Below are positions 30,001-38,181 of a DNA stretch of 64,000 nucleotides, one piece after another; the first letter of the stretch is position 1, and each line of letters starts with the position of its first letter. The translations under genes and the position numbers were made by a program. This DNA is from Achromobacter aloeverae (GTDB taxonomy: Bacteria; Pseudomonadota; Gammaproteobacteria; Burkholderiales; Burkholderiaceae_B). The notes beneath the pieces were generated by a model. The model was not told where the DNA came from. It did not search any database and was given only the letters and a program-made list of their open reading frames with translations. The stretch covers positions 1 to 64,000 of the forward strand of contig NZ_PYAL01000008.1 in assembly GCF_004121055.1 (NCBI RefSeq), in the 5' to 3' direction.

Positions 30001-30397
30001 GCGGCCTGCATTCCTCGACAGCAATGTCTTGCTATACCTTCTGGCGGACGAGCCGCGCAAAGTGGCGCTCGTAAGAGCGCTGCTGAAGCGGCGTCCCACG
30101 ATCAGCGTACAAGTGCTGAACGAAATCACGAACGTATGCAGGCGCAAGCTCGGCTTGGCCTGGGACGAGATCGGCGAACTCATCGATGTCATCCGGCAGC
30201 TGTGCACCGTAACGCCACTGTCGCTGGAGACCCATGACCTTGCGAGACATATCGCACCGCGTTATGGAATGGCTTTCTACGACGCCTGCATCGTTGCCGC
30301 CGCAATGCTTGCGGATTGCCGCATCCTGCACACGGAAGACATGCATCATGGCCTGAAAGTGGCCCCCAACCTGACAATCGTGAACCCGTTCAACTAG
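29987..30397 (+). CDS. vapC: PIN-domain ribonuclease toxin (VapC type)
   Basis: 136 residues. The acidic active-site residues of the PIN fold are visible: Asp11 (FLDSNVLLY), Glu46 (QVLNEITNV), Asp99 (AFYDACIVAAA), and Asp118 (ILHTEDMHHG). VapC toxins cleave tRNA or rRNA when freed from VapB. All four acidic positions are intact, so it should be active. The start at 29987 overlaps the antitoxin; upstream codons in this frame are antitoxin shadow. Confidence 0.92.
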   Translation: MTGTERPAFLDSNVLLYLLADEPRKVALVRALLKRRPTISVQVLNEITNVCRRKLGLAWDEIGELIDVIRQLCTVTPLSLETHDLARHIAPRYGMAFYDACIVAAAMLADCRILHTEDMHHGLKVAPNLTIVNPFN

Positions 30398-30423
30398 ACC
30401 GCGGTTGAAGGGAACGACGTACA

Positions 30424-30457
30424 CAGGGCGCGCCTGCTCACACATGGGCGCGCCCTG
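30424..30457. terminator. Hairpin between convergent vapC and PrpD genes
   Basis: Stem CAGGGCGCGCC / GGCGCGCCCTG, 11 bp perfect, 12-base loop. It has no T run on either strand, but its place between convergent genes suggests a bidirectional terminator or processing hairpin. Confidence 0.5.
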
Positions 30458-30497
30458 CGTAGTGCCCTGGCCCCAAGGCCGGGCGCATCGCCTCCGA

Positions 30498-31901
30498 CTA
30501 CTCCGCCGGCTGCATCAAGGCCGTGAACGCGCGGGCGTCGTGGACCTTTTCCAGGGACCAGACGGCGTCGCACAAGGCGGCGGCACGGACCTCGCCCAGG
30601 ACCGGCGCAAGCAGGCCCATGGCCTTGGCCTGGACCTCTTCCCGCGTCATGGGATTCAGGGGCGTACCGCGCACGGCCTTGGTGTGCTCGACGACCGTGC
30701 TGCCGTCGTCCAGCGTGATTTCCACGATACCCTGGCGGCTGGGCATGGCCCTGGACAATTCATCGTCGCCCTCCAGCGTGATCAATGCACGCAGGGCCAG
30801 CACCCGTGGATCCTGCATGCGCGCCCGGTCGTGCGCCGTATGGAAATCGATATTGCCGTCGATCAGCATCATCGCCACCAGATGCTGCAGGCAGATCTCC
30901 GGCATCTCGCGGTTGTTGACGATGGTCAGCGACTCGTGCGGGATGCGCACGCGCACGGCCTTGATGGCATCGGCCTTCAGCTGGTGGCGATGCACCAGCG
31001 TATGCGTCGAGTCCAGGGGCGCCTGGATGGGCGAGCCAACGGTCCAGCGCTTGATGCTGGTGCCCAGGATCTCATAGCGCACGCCCAGTTCGCGCCCCAG
31101 CGCCAGGCGATCGGGATCATCGCCGAACGCATGATAGAAATTGCGCTCGCCCGAGAATACGTCGTCGACGCCGGTGCAGCCGCTGGCCACCATGATGGCT
31201 GCGCTCACGCCATTACGCGCGGCCATGCCGCCGAAGTCGAAGGATTTCTCGATGTGATCCTTGTCCCGCATCCAGCAGGCCACGCCGGACGCCTGTTGCG
31301 CGGCATAGGACATGACGTGGCGGCACTGCGTTTCATCCAGGCCGGCCAGCGCGCCGGCCGCCGCAGCCGCGCCGAAGTTCGGGCCGAACGTGTGGGTCGA
31401 ATGGCCCGCCACGCGAAAATCGTACGCGTGCAGCGACAGCGTCAGGCGCGCGCAAACGTCATAACCCAACACCATCGCGCGCAGCATGTCCTGGCCGCTG
31501 CGGCCGAAGAACTCGGCGGCGGCCAGCACCGCGGGAACGATGCCGCACCCGGGGTGCGTCAGAGACGCCGCATGGGAATCGTCGGTTTCATCGGCGTGCG
31601 CGAACATGCCGTTGGCCAGCGCCGCATGCACCGGCGACGTGTACAGGCGGGTCCCGGCAACCGCGGACCGCGTGCCGGTTTCGCCCAGCGCCTTGATATA
31701 GGCGATGGCCGCGCTGCCCGCTTTCATCCGCGCGCCCGACACCATGGACGCGATGGTATCCAGCATGTGCGCCTTGGCCTTGTCGGCCACCTCGGCCGGC
31801 AAGGGCTGCTTGAGCGCGCGCGCCAGATAGGCGGCCAGCGCGGGCATGGGGGTCAGGGCGTCCTGGACGGGGTCGGCTTTCTTGCTATGGCTCTTGGTCA
31901 T
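30498..31901 (-). CDS. MmgE/PrpD family protein (distal copy)
   Basis: 467 residues. MmgE/PrpD fold: the N-terminal helical domain contains KAKAHMLDTIASMVSGARM and HADETDDSHAASLTHPGCGIVPAVLAAAE, the conserved D-[DE]-[ST]-H region. A smaller C-terminal domain ends the protein. The family contains 2-methylcitrate and iminodisuccinate dehydratase/epimerase-type enzymes; which reaction this one performs is unknown. It follows a second PrpD-like gene by 25 bp and a Bug gene, forming a three-gene operon. The start at 31901 has AAGGATG-like sequence upstream. Confidence 0.9.
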   Translation of the reverse strand: MTKSHSKKADPVQDALTPMPALAAYLARALKQPLPAEVADKAKAHMLDTIASMVSGARMKAGSAAIAYIKALGETGTRSAVAGTRLYTSPVHAALANGMFAHADETDDSHAASLTHPGCGIVPAVLAAAEFFGRSGQDMLRAMVLGYDVCARLTLSLHAYDFRVAGHSTHTFGPNFGAAAAAGALAGLDETQCRHVMSYAAQQASGVACWMRDKDHIEKSFDFGGMAARNGVSAAIMVASGCTGVDDVFSGERNFYHAFGDDPDRLALGRELGVRYEILGTSIKRWTVGSPIQAPLDSTHTLVHRHQLKADAIKAVRVRIPHESLTIVNNREMPEICLQHLVAMMLIDGNIDFHTAHDRARMQDPRVLALRALITLEGDDELSRAMPSRQGIVEITLDDGSTVVEHTKAVRGTPLNPMTREEVQAKAMGLLAPVLGEVRAAALCDAVWSLEKVHDARAFTALMQPAE

Positions 31902-31926
31902 GCTTGCATCCTTGCAGGGGTGGCGC

Positions 31927-33285
31927 TCAACGCAGCAGCGCCACGAACTCGCGCACGTCGGAGATCTGCTCGAACGCCCACGTGGCCTTGGCGATGGCGG
32001 CGGCCTGCGCGGCATCGCGCGCGCCGTCCGCATTGGCAAGGAACTTGGCCTCGATGGCCGCATCCGACATCGGGTTGTCCGTCGTGCCGGTGGCGTGCTC
32101 GACCAGGGTTTCGAACACCTCGCCCCCGCGCCGGACGCGGCCCCATGCCTGGTCGCGGCGCAGCCCTTCGTCCACCCCGATGGTGATCTTGCCGCGCAGG
32201 GCCGCCACCTGCCCGTCGGCGGCGCGCGCGTCGGTGTACTGCGCAATGCCGGCGGCGCCGTCGATCATCGCCACCGCCGCGCTGTGATAGATGCTGAACT
32301 TGGAATGCAGCCCCGTGGTGGGCGCCACCGTGCCCGTAATGGTCACGACCGCGGGATTGACCTTGAGTTCGACTGCCTCGACGCCATCCAGCCGGCCGTC
32401 GAGCTTGGCGCGCAACTGGATCATGGCATCGATCGCCGGATGCAGGACGACCCCGCAGGCATAAGGCTTGTGCCCATTGGTGGCGATCATCCATTCCTGT
32501 CCCAGGCCGGCCGTCAGTCGCTCCAGCGCCGTGGTCTTGCTGTAGATACGCGCGAAGCCGCGCTTGCCTTCGACGATCTCCTCGGTGCTGTCGAAGCCCT
32601 TCTCCGCCAGCAACGCCGCCAGCAGGCCATTGGCGGCCGCCTTGCCCGCATGGAAGGACTTGCACATGGTGCCGCGATTCTGCTGCATCCCGGCCGCCTG
32701 CGTGCCCGCGATGCCCAGCGCGTGCGTCATGCGCTGCGCATCCAGCCCCAGCAGCTTGCCCACCGCCGCCGCTGCGGCGAAGGCGCCCAGCGTGCCGGTC
32801 AGGTGCCAGCCGCCAGGATGATGCTCCGGCGCCGCCTGGCCGATACGCACGCCCGCCTCGAACCCGGCCACGTAGGCCGCGATGAACGTGCGCCCATCGA
32901 CCGGGCGCAGTTCCGCCGCGGAGAGCAGCGCCGCCAGCACCGGCGAACTGGCGTGCAGGATGACGCCGCCCATGTGGGTATCGTCGTAGTCCAGCAAATG
33001 CCCCATCTGGCCGTTTACCAGGGCCGCGTCGGTGTGCGACAGGCGCGCGGCGCGCGCCAGCACGGTGGCCTTCCCGGCGCTGCCGTTTTCCGCCAGCGCC
33101 GCCTGCAGCTTGTCCAGCGTCGGATGGCGGTACGCGGCAAAGGCGCAACCCAGCCAATCCAGAATGCCGCGCCTTGCGGCCTGCACCACGTTCGCGGGCA
33201 GTTCGTCATAGGTGAAGCGCGCCAGGAAGGCGGCCAGGTCCTGGGTATAGGCGGGACCATCGCCGCTGCGGATATGCATGCCCAT
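31927..33285 (-). CDS. MmgE/PrpD family protein (proximal copy)
   Basis: 452 residues with the same fold as its neighbour: RRGILDWLGCAFAAYRHPTL, GHLLDYDDTHMGGVILHASSPVLAALLSAAE (the DDTH active-site region), and GIAGTQAAGMQQNRGTMCKSFHAGKAAANG. The two copies differ over most of their length, so they are old paralogues, probably with different substrates or forming a heteromer. It lies between the Bug gene (24 bp upstream) and the second PrpD-like gene. The ATG at 33285 is used; 33279 is equally possible. Confidence 0.9.
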   Translation of the reverse strand: MGMHIRSGDGPAYTQDLAAFLARFTYDELPANVVQAARRGILDWLGCAFAAYRHPTLDKLQAALAENGSAGKATVLARAARLSHTDAALVNGQMGHLLDYDDTHMGGVILHASSPVLAALLSAAELRPVDGRTFIAAYVAGFEAGVRIGQAAPEHHPGGWHLTGTLGAFAAAAAVGKLLGLDAQRMTHALGIAGTQAAGMQQNRGTMCKSFHAGKAAANGLLAALLAEKGFDSTEEIVEGKRGFARIYSKTTALERLTAGLGQEWMIATNGHKPYACGVVLHPAIDAMIQLRAKLDGRLDGVEAVELKVNPAVVTITGTVAPTTGLHSKFSIYHSAAVAMIDGAAGIAQYTDARAADGQVAALRGKITIGVDEGLRRDQAWGRVRRGGEVFETLVEHATGTTDNPMSDAAIEAKFLANADGARDAAQAAAIAKATWAFEQISDVREFVALLR

Positions 33286-33309
33286 CGTCTTGCTCTCTCT
33301 GTCCGGATC

Positions 33310-34338
33310 TCAATTGGCCTTGATATGCGCGTTCTTGATCACCTCGGACCAGCGCGCGGTTTCGTCGTCCAGCATCTTCTGCGCCTCGGCGGCGTCGCCC
33401 TTGGCGGCTTCCAGGCCGTAGTTGGCCAGCTGCTTGCGCATGTCGTCCGAGCGCATGCCTTGCTGGGCCTTCTGCTGCAAGGTCTTCAACACGTCGGCGG
33501 GCACGCCGGCCTGCACATAGACGCCGTACCACCCGGTTACCTGGTAGCCCTTCAGCCCCGCTTCGGTCAGGGTCGGCACGTCGGGGAACTGGCTGGTGCG
33601 CTCGGCGCTGGTCACGGCCAGCGCGCGCACCTTGCCGCTGCTCAGCATGGGGGCGGCTTCCATGGTCGACGAGAACATCATGTCGACTTCTCCGCCCAGG
33701 AGCGCGGTAAGCGCGGGCGAAGCGCCCTTGTAGGGCACGTGAACGATATCCACGCCGGCCTTGGCCTTGAACAATTCGCCGGCCAGATGTATCGCCGAGC
33801 CGGTGCCGGCGGACGAGTAATTCATCTTGCCCGGATGCGTCTTGGCGTTCTGGATCAGTTCAGCGACCGACTTGATGGGCGAGTCCGCGCGCACCACCAG
33901 CACATAAGGAGTGGTGCCGACCAGCGCGACGGGCGCGAAGTCCTTGGCGCTGATGCCGGATTGCGGATACAGCGCGGGCGCCGAGGCCAGCGCGATATTG
34001 CCCAGTAGCAGCGTGTAGCCATCCGGCGCCGCGTGCGCCGCTGCCTGGATGCCGATGGTGCCGCCGGCGCCAGGCCGGTTGTCCACCACCACCGACTGGC
34101 CCAGGGCCTTGCCCAGTTCCAGCGCTGCGGGACGCGCGGCGCCGTCCACCGCGCCGCCGGGCGCGAACGGGACGATCAGGCGCAAGGGATGCTCGGGAAA
34201 GGCGGCCTGCGCGGGCGCGGCGGCCATGCCCAATACCGAACAAGCCAGCATGAGCATGGTGGGCGCGATCAGGCCGCGTGCACGACGGACGGGCGGACAA
34301 GGAAAGGCGGCAACGCCGCCGGCGGACGCGAAATACAT
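33310..34338 (-). CDS. Bug family (TctC-like) periplasmic binding protein
   Basis: 342 residues. Signal-peptide-like N-terminus (ARGLIAPTMLMLACSVLGMA, then APAQAAFPEHP). Bug motifs are PLRLIVPFAPGGAVDGAAR, VVVDNRPGAGGTIG, APDGYTLLLGN, and FPDVPTLTEAGLKGYQV. It probably captures the organic acid that the two downstream PrpD-like enzymes process. The ATG at 34338 has GGAGA six bases before it. Its promoter region carries the twin 10-bp sites at 34497-34520. Confidence 0.92.
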   Translation of the reverse strand: MYFASAGGVAAFPCPPVRRARGLIAPTMLMLACSVLGMAAAPAQAAFPEHPLRLIVPFAPGGAVDGAARPAALELGKALGQSVVVDNRPGAGGTIGIQAAAHAAPDGYTLLLGNIALASAPALYPQSGISAKDFAPVALVGTTPYVLVVRADSPIKSVAELIQNAKTHPGKMNYSSAGTGSAIHLAGELFKAKAGVDIVHVPYKGASPALTALLGGEVDMMFSSTMEAAPMLSSGKVRALAVTSAERTSQFPDVPTLTEAGLKGYQVTGWYGVYVQAGVPADVLKTLQQKAQQGMRSDDMRKQLANYGLEAAKGDAAEAQKMLDDETARWSEVIKNAHIKAN

Positions 34339-34836
34339 GTTTGTCTCCAGGTAACGACATATCAACGGGCCGGATTATGGGCGCGTGCCAGGGCGTCGGA
34401 AACGCTCTGCCGTAGAACAGGTCTTCACGATTTTTGATGACTTCGTCTTTCAACGTCGTTCAATTATCGGTAAGACTAGCTTTTTTATTCAAATTTTGGT
34501 ATGCCATTTTTGGCATACCATTTTACAGGAGGACGGCCCTTTCCGGTTATGGATAGTGGTTGTCGAGCGCGCTGAGGAAAAGAGGAAAGAACGCCCGGCG
34601 CGTTTGGCCGGGAGAAGCTAGCCGGTTCGGGTAGATACAAACAGAAACAAATAAAAGCCCTGAAAAATTCCAGTGCATAGACGTCATGTTGTCGCAGCGG
34701 CGCGGCGAATTTCCGTCTTCGTGCCCTATCGCCTGCTTTCCACCTTCCAAGCTCCGCGTTTTTCACCCTTTGCAGATCCGGTTTGGTTGTTCCTACGATC
34801 GGCCCGCCTGGCCAACCGCCTACTGACGGAGTCCCC
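34339..34836. other. 498-bp divergent spacer between Bug operon and bioB
   Basis: AT-rich compared with the flanks. It holds the paired site at 34497-34520, but no supported gene and no recognisable BirA operator. Confidence 0.6.
34497..34520. promoter_or_regulatory. Paired GntR-like operator upstream of the Bug-PrpD operon
   Basis: TGGTATGCCA (34497-34506) and TGGCATACCA (34511-34520) are reverse complements of each other, each also near-palindromic and close to TGGTATACCA, a core typical of GntR/FadR-subfamily sites. They lie 160 bp before the Bug gene and more than 300 bp before bioB. No regulator gene is adjacent. A plain hairpin is the alternative reading. Confidence 0.6.
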
Positions 34837-35889
34837 ATGAACCCGATGCCTAGCGACATGCCGAACGACATGCCGGACGACATGCCAAAAAAGCTCCCCA
34901 CGCCCGCCATGCCCCTGTCCACCACCGCCCCGTGGCGGGTCCAGGACATCGTGGCGCTTTACGAATTGCCTTTCGCCGAACTCGTGCACCGCGCCCAGTC
35001 CGTGCACCGCCAACATTTCGATCCCACGGAACTGCAGCTTTCCAGCCTGCTTTCGATCAAGACCGGGGGCTGTCCGGAGGACTGCGGGTACTGCTCCCAA
35101 TCCTCCGTCCATGACGCAGGGGTGAAGGGCCAGCCCCTGATGCCGCTGGAAGAGGTGGTGGCGGCCGCGCGGGCGGCGCGCGACCAGGGCGCCCAGCGTT
35201 TCTGCATGGGCGCGGCATGGCGCTCACCCAAGCCGCGGCAGGTCGAGGCCGTGGCGCGCATGATAGGCGCGGTGAAGGCGCTGGGCATGGAGACCTGCGT
35301 CACGCTGGGCATGCTGGACGACGCGCAGGCGCGGCAGCTCGCCGATGCGGGCCTGGACTACTACAACCACAACCTGGATACGTCGCCCGAGTTCTACGGC
35401 AGCATCATCAGCACCCGCACCTACCAGGACCGCCTCGATACCCTGGCGCACGTGCGGGCCACGGGCGTGAAGGTGTGCTGCGGCGGCATCATCGGGATGG
35501 GCGAGAGCCGCGTGGTACGGGCGGGCCTGATCAGCCAGTTGGCGAATCTCGATCCGTATCCCGAATCGGTGCCGATCAATCACCTGATGCCCATCCCGGG
35601 CACGCCCCTGGCGGGAACGCCGCCGCTCGATCCCTTCGAGTTCGTGCGGACCATCGCCGTGGCGCGCATCACCATGCCGCGCGCCGTGGTGCGCCTGTCG
35701 GCCGGCCGCGAGAGCATGGACGACGCAATGCAGGCCCTGTGCTTCCTGGCCGGCGCGAACTCGATGTTCTATGGCGAAAAACTGCTGACGACCGGCAATC
35801 CCCGCCTGCAACACGACCAGGCCTTGCTGGAGCGCCTGGGGATGCGAGCCGCGGGAACGACGGCGGACGGCGCCGCCGAGCGGGCGTAG
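34837..35889 (+). CDS. bioB: Biotin synthase
   Basis: 350 residues, radical SAM enzyme inserting sulfur into dethiobiotin. The [4Fe-4S] motif CPEDCGYC has Cys79, Cys83 and Cys86. Later cysteines and the arginine for the [2Fe-2S] site occur in [29 protein letters not shown] and VVRLSAGRE. The first 30 residues are unusual: four 12-base repeats encode [16 protein letters not shown], a tail not needed for the fold. GGAG lies five bases before the ATG. No other bio genes are adjacent. Confidence 0.96.
   Translation: MNPMPSDMPNDMPDDMPKKLPTPAMPLSTTAPWRVQDIVALYELPFAELVHRAQSVHRQHFDPTELQLSSLLSIKTGGCPEDCGYCSQSSVHDAGVKGQPLMPLEEVVAAARAARDQGAQRFCMGAAWRSPKPRQVEAVARMIGAVKALGMETCVTLGMLDDAQARQLADAGLDYYNHNLDTSPEFYGSIISTRTYQDRLDTLAHVRATGVKVCCGGIIGMGESRVVRAGLISQLANLDPYPESVPINHLMPIPGTPLAGTPPLDPFEFVRTIAVARITMPRAVVRLSAGRESMDDAMQALCFLAGANSMFYGEKLLTTGNPRLQHDQALLERLGMRAAGTTADGAAERA
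34847..34894 (+). repeat. Four in-frame 12-bp repeats at the bioB start
   Basis: Units related to ATGCCGAACGAC repeat four times in frame near the bioB 5' end. Each unit contains an in-frame ATG, so translation could in principle begin at any of them. Confidence 0.85.
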
Positions 35890-35944
35890 GCCGCATGCCG
35901 CAAGGCCCACGGGCGCGGGCCGGCGCATCCGAGCCAGCAGTACG

Positions 35945-37363
35945 TCACAGCGACGGCGGCCGCGCGCCCTCTCCTGCCGCGGGATCGGGCGACACCGCCG
36001 CCCCCGTCACCACGCCTGCCTCCGGACCGCCGCCAGGCACATCGGCATCGGGGGCGCCGTCGGTGCGGGCCGGCTGCGTGGCCGCGGCCGCATCCGGTTC
36101 CACCATTTCCAGGGTCTGGTCCACCGATGGATCGACGCGCGGATCCAGCGTCGCCGCGGCGGCCGGCGAACTCTGCAAGGTGTCGGGCATGGGGACGAAG
36201 TGCACCGGCGCTTCCTCCACCTGGTGCTTGCCGGTGACCCGGGCGGGACGCACCCGCCACACCAGGATGACCGCGCAGGCCGACACGAAGACGTAGTACA
36301 TATTGGGCCCCGCCAGCGACATCAGGGCGCCCGCGATCAAGGGCCCGATGCAGGCGCCGATGCCATAGGCCATCAAGAGAATGGCGCTAAGGCCCACGCG
36401 TTTTTCCGCCTCGACATGATCGTTGGCGAAAGCCGCGCCCAGCGGATAAAGCGTGAATTGCAGGATACCGAACAGGCAAGCCAGCAGCAGCATCAGCCAA
36501 TACGGCCAAACGGCCCAGCCCCACATGAGCGCGGTAAAGATGGCCAGCAGCAAGGCGTTGCAGCGGATCAGCCAGGCGCGGTTGATGCGGTCCGACAGCC
36601 AGCCCATGGGGAACTGCGACAGCAGTCCCGCCGTGACCGACGCCGCCACGAAAACCGCGACCTGGGTCGTGCTCATGCCGTGGCGCGCCGCGTACACCGG
36701 CACCAGGCCATAGAACGCGCCCGACAGATTGCCCGCCATGAACAGGACGGTCAGCGACAGCGGCACGCGGCGCGCGAAGAACTTGATATCCAGCGGCGCC
36801 GGCACCGGCGTGGCCGGATGGGTACGCGCCGTCAAGGCAATGGGCACCAGGCACAGCACCTGGAAGATCGCGACCAGGGTCAGCGGCCGCAGGTCCAGCG
36901 TGCCATACATCGTCAGCGACAGTTGCCCTAGCACCGTCCCCAAGCCGGACACCAGCATATAGACGGAAAACACCCGGCCCCGCAGCCGGTTTTCCGTCTG
37001 CTCGTTGAGCCAGCTTTCCAGCACCATGAATTGCGTCACCATGGCGACCCCGGCGACCAGGCGCAGCAGCAGCCATAGCGGCAGCACTTCGAACGAGGCC
37101 TGGGCCAGCACCATGGTGGCGGATATCGCGGCGCAAGCCACGAACGCGCGGATATGTCCCACGCGGATCAACAGCTTGTGGCCCAGGCGCGCGCCGCAAA
37201 CCAGGCCCAGGTAGTAGCCGGCGATCAACAGGCCCACCCAGAAGGCGCTGACGGACTGCGCGGTCAGGCGCAAGCCCATGAAGGTATTGAACAGGCCAGT
37301 CCCGCACAGCATCAGCAAGGCGGCGGCGTAGAGGGAGGAAAACGAGTAAAGGGTCGAATACAT
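35945..37363 (-). CDS. MFS transporter, YcaD-like, with long disordered tail
   Basis: 472 residues. Twelve membrane helices cover about residues 5-385, with the MFS loop motif GARLGHKLLIRVGHIR between helices 2 and 3 and WLNEQTENRLRGRVFSVYML as in the YcaD group. The last 85 residues are rich in Ala, Pro, Asp and Gly with no hydrophobic segment, and are probably a disordered cytoplasmic tail. The substrate is unknown. It is convergent with bioB, and its start is preceded by a 14-bp tandem repeat. Confidence 0.88.
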   Translation of the reverse strand: MYSTLYSFSSLYAAALLMLCGTGLFNTFMGLRLTAQSVSAFWVGLLIAGYYLGLVCGARLGHKLLIRVGHIRAFVACAAISATMVLAQASFEVLPLWLLLRLVAGVAMVTQFMVLESWLNEQTENRLRGRVFSVYMLVSGLGTVLGQLSLTMYGTLDLRPLTLVAIFQVLCLVPIALTARTHPATPVPAPLDIKFFARRVPLSLTVLFMAGNLSGAFYGLVPVYAARHGMSTTQVAVFVAASVTAGLLSQFPMGWLSDRINRAWLIRCNALLLAIFTALMWGWAVWPYWLMLLLACLFGILQFTLYPLGAAFANDHVEAEKRVGLSAILLMAYGIGACIGPLIAGALMSLAGPNMYYVFVSACAVILVWRVRPARVTGKHQVEEAPVHFVPMPDTLQSSPAAAATLDPRVDPSVDQTLEMVEPDAAAATQPARTDGAPDADVPGGGPEAGVVTGAAVSPDPAAGEGARPPSL

Positions 37364-37402
37364 GTGGCCGGGGGCATGTGGCCGGAAGCATGTGGCCGAG
37401 AG
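37364..37402. repeat. 14-bp tandem repeat upstream of MFS gene
   Basis: Three imperfect copies of GCATGTGGCCGGGG-like units directly abut the MFS start codon. Each contains an ATG-like triplet on the reverse strand's complement, and they leave little room for a normal Shine-Dalgarno. Confidence 0.8.
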
Positions 37403-37424
37403 CCGCGATACTGCCTACTACATC

Positions 37425-37450
37425 CCAGGACGCGCCGCGGCGCGTCCTGG
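37425..37450. terminator. 26-bp perfect palindrome after peroxiredoxin gene
   Basis: CCAGGACGCG at 37425-37434 and CGCGTCCTGG at 37441-37450 flank CCGCGG; the whole 26 bp equals its own reverse complement. It lies 10 bp beyond the peroxiredoxin stop and upstream of the MFS gene. It may be a terminator hairpin or a symmetric protein site; no T run follows. Confidence 0.5.
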
Positions 37451-37459
37451 ACGAAACGA

Positions 37460-37963
37460 TCAGGCCTGGCCCAGCATGGTGGCCGCGTCGCTGACTTCGA
37501 ACTTGCCTGCGGCTTCGACGTTCAGCTTCTTGACGACGCCGTCATCCAGCAGCATCGAATAGCGTTGCGAACGCACGCCCATGCCCCGCGCGTTCAGGTC
37601 CAGCTCCAGGCCCAGGGCCTTGGTCCAGATCGCCGAACCGTCGGCCAGCATGCGCACCTTGCCGTCGGTCTTCTGCTCGCGGCCCCAGGCGCCCATGACG
37701 AAGGCGTCGTTCACGGACACGCACCAGATTTCGTCGATGCCCTTGGCCTTGAGCGCGGCGGCGTTTTCGACATAGCCCGGCAGGTGCTTGGCCGAACACG
37801 TCGGCGTGAAGGCGCCCGGCACGGCGAACACGGCGATCTTCTTGCCCTTGACCAGGTCGGCGACCTGGAAGGCATTCGGACCCAGCGCGCAGCTGTCGGT
37901 CGCGGTTTCGATGAATTCGGTCAGGGTGCCGTCCGGCACCTTGTCGCCGACTTTGATGGTCAT
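37460..37963 (-). CDS. Peroxiredoxin (Prx5 / AhpC-TSA family)
   Basis: 167 residues. The peroxidatic site reads VPGAFTPTCSAKHLPGY, with Cys56 and Thr53 as expected for Prx5-type enzymes, and VNDAFVMGAWG follows. It reduces hydrogen peroxide or alkyl peroxides in the cytosol, probably with glutathione/glutaredoxin or thioredoxin. The start at 37963 has GGAGATC before it; the upstream open frame has no signal. Confidence 0.94.
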   Translation of the reverse strand: MTIKVGDKVPDGTLTEFIETATDSCALGPNAFQVADLVKGKKIAVFAVPGAFTPTCSAKHLPGYVENAAALKAKGIDEIWCVSVNDAFVMGAWGREQKTDGKVRMLADGSAIWTKALGLELDLNARGMGVRSQRYSMLLDDGVVKKLNVEAAGKFEVSDAATMLGQA

Positions 37964-38181
37964 GACGATCTCCAGAAGTGAAACGCGGACGGTTGTCCGC
38001 GTCAGAAAACGTGTCTCCGCGCCGCTTGCATCGCGGAGCAAGATGCCCCGGCCTGTAGCGACCGGGACGGCTTTATGCATTTACGACATGGTAGCGCCTT
38101 CCTGCCCTCGCCGTCGAAGGCCCGCGCGCGCAAACGCGCACTCGGGCGCCGCACGGGAGGCAATCGGGGCGCGCCGGTATC

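Noticed and set aside
34339-34836. BirA operator before bioB
   Set aside because: No TTGTAAAC-type dyad was seen; the only strong dyad is the TGGTATGCCA pair nearer to the Bug operon.
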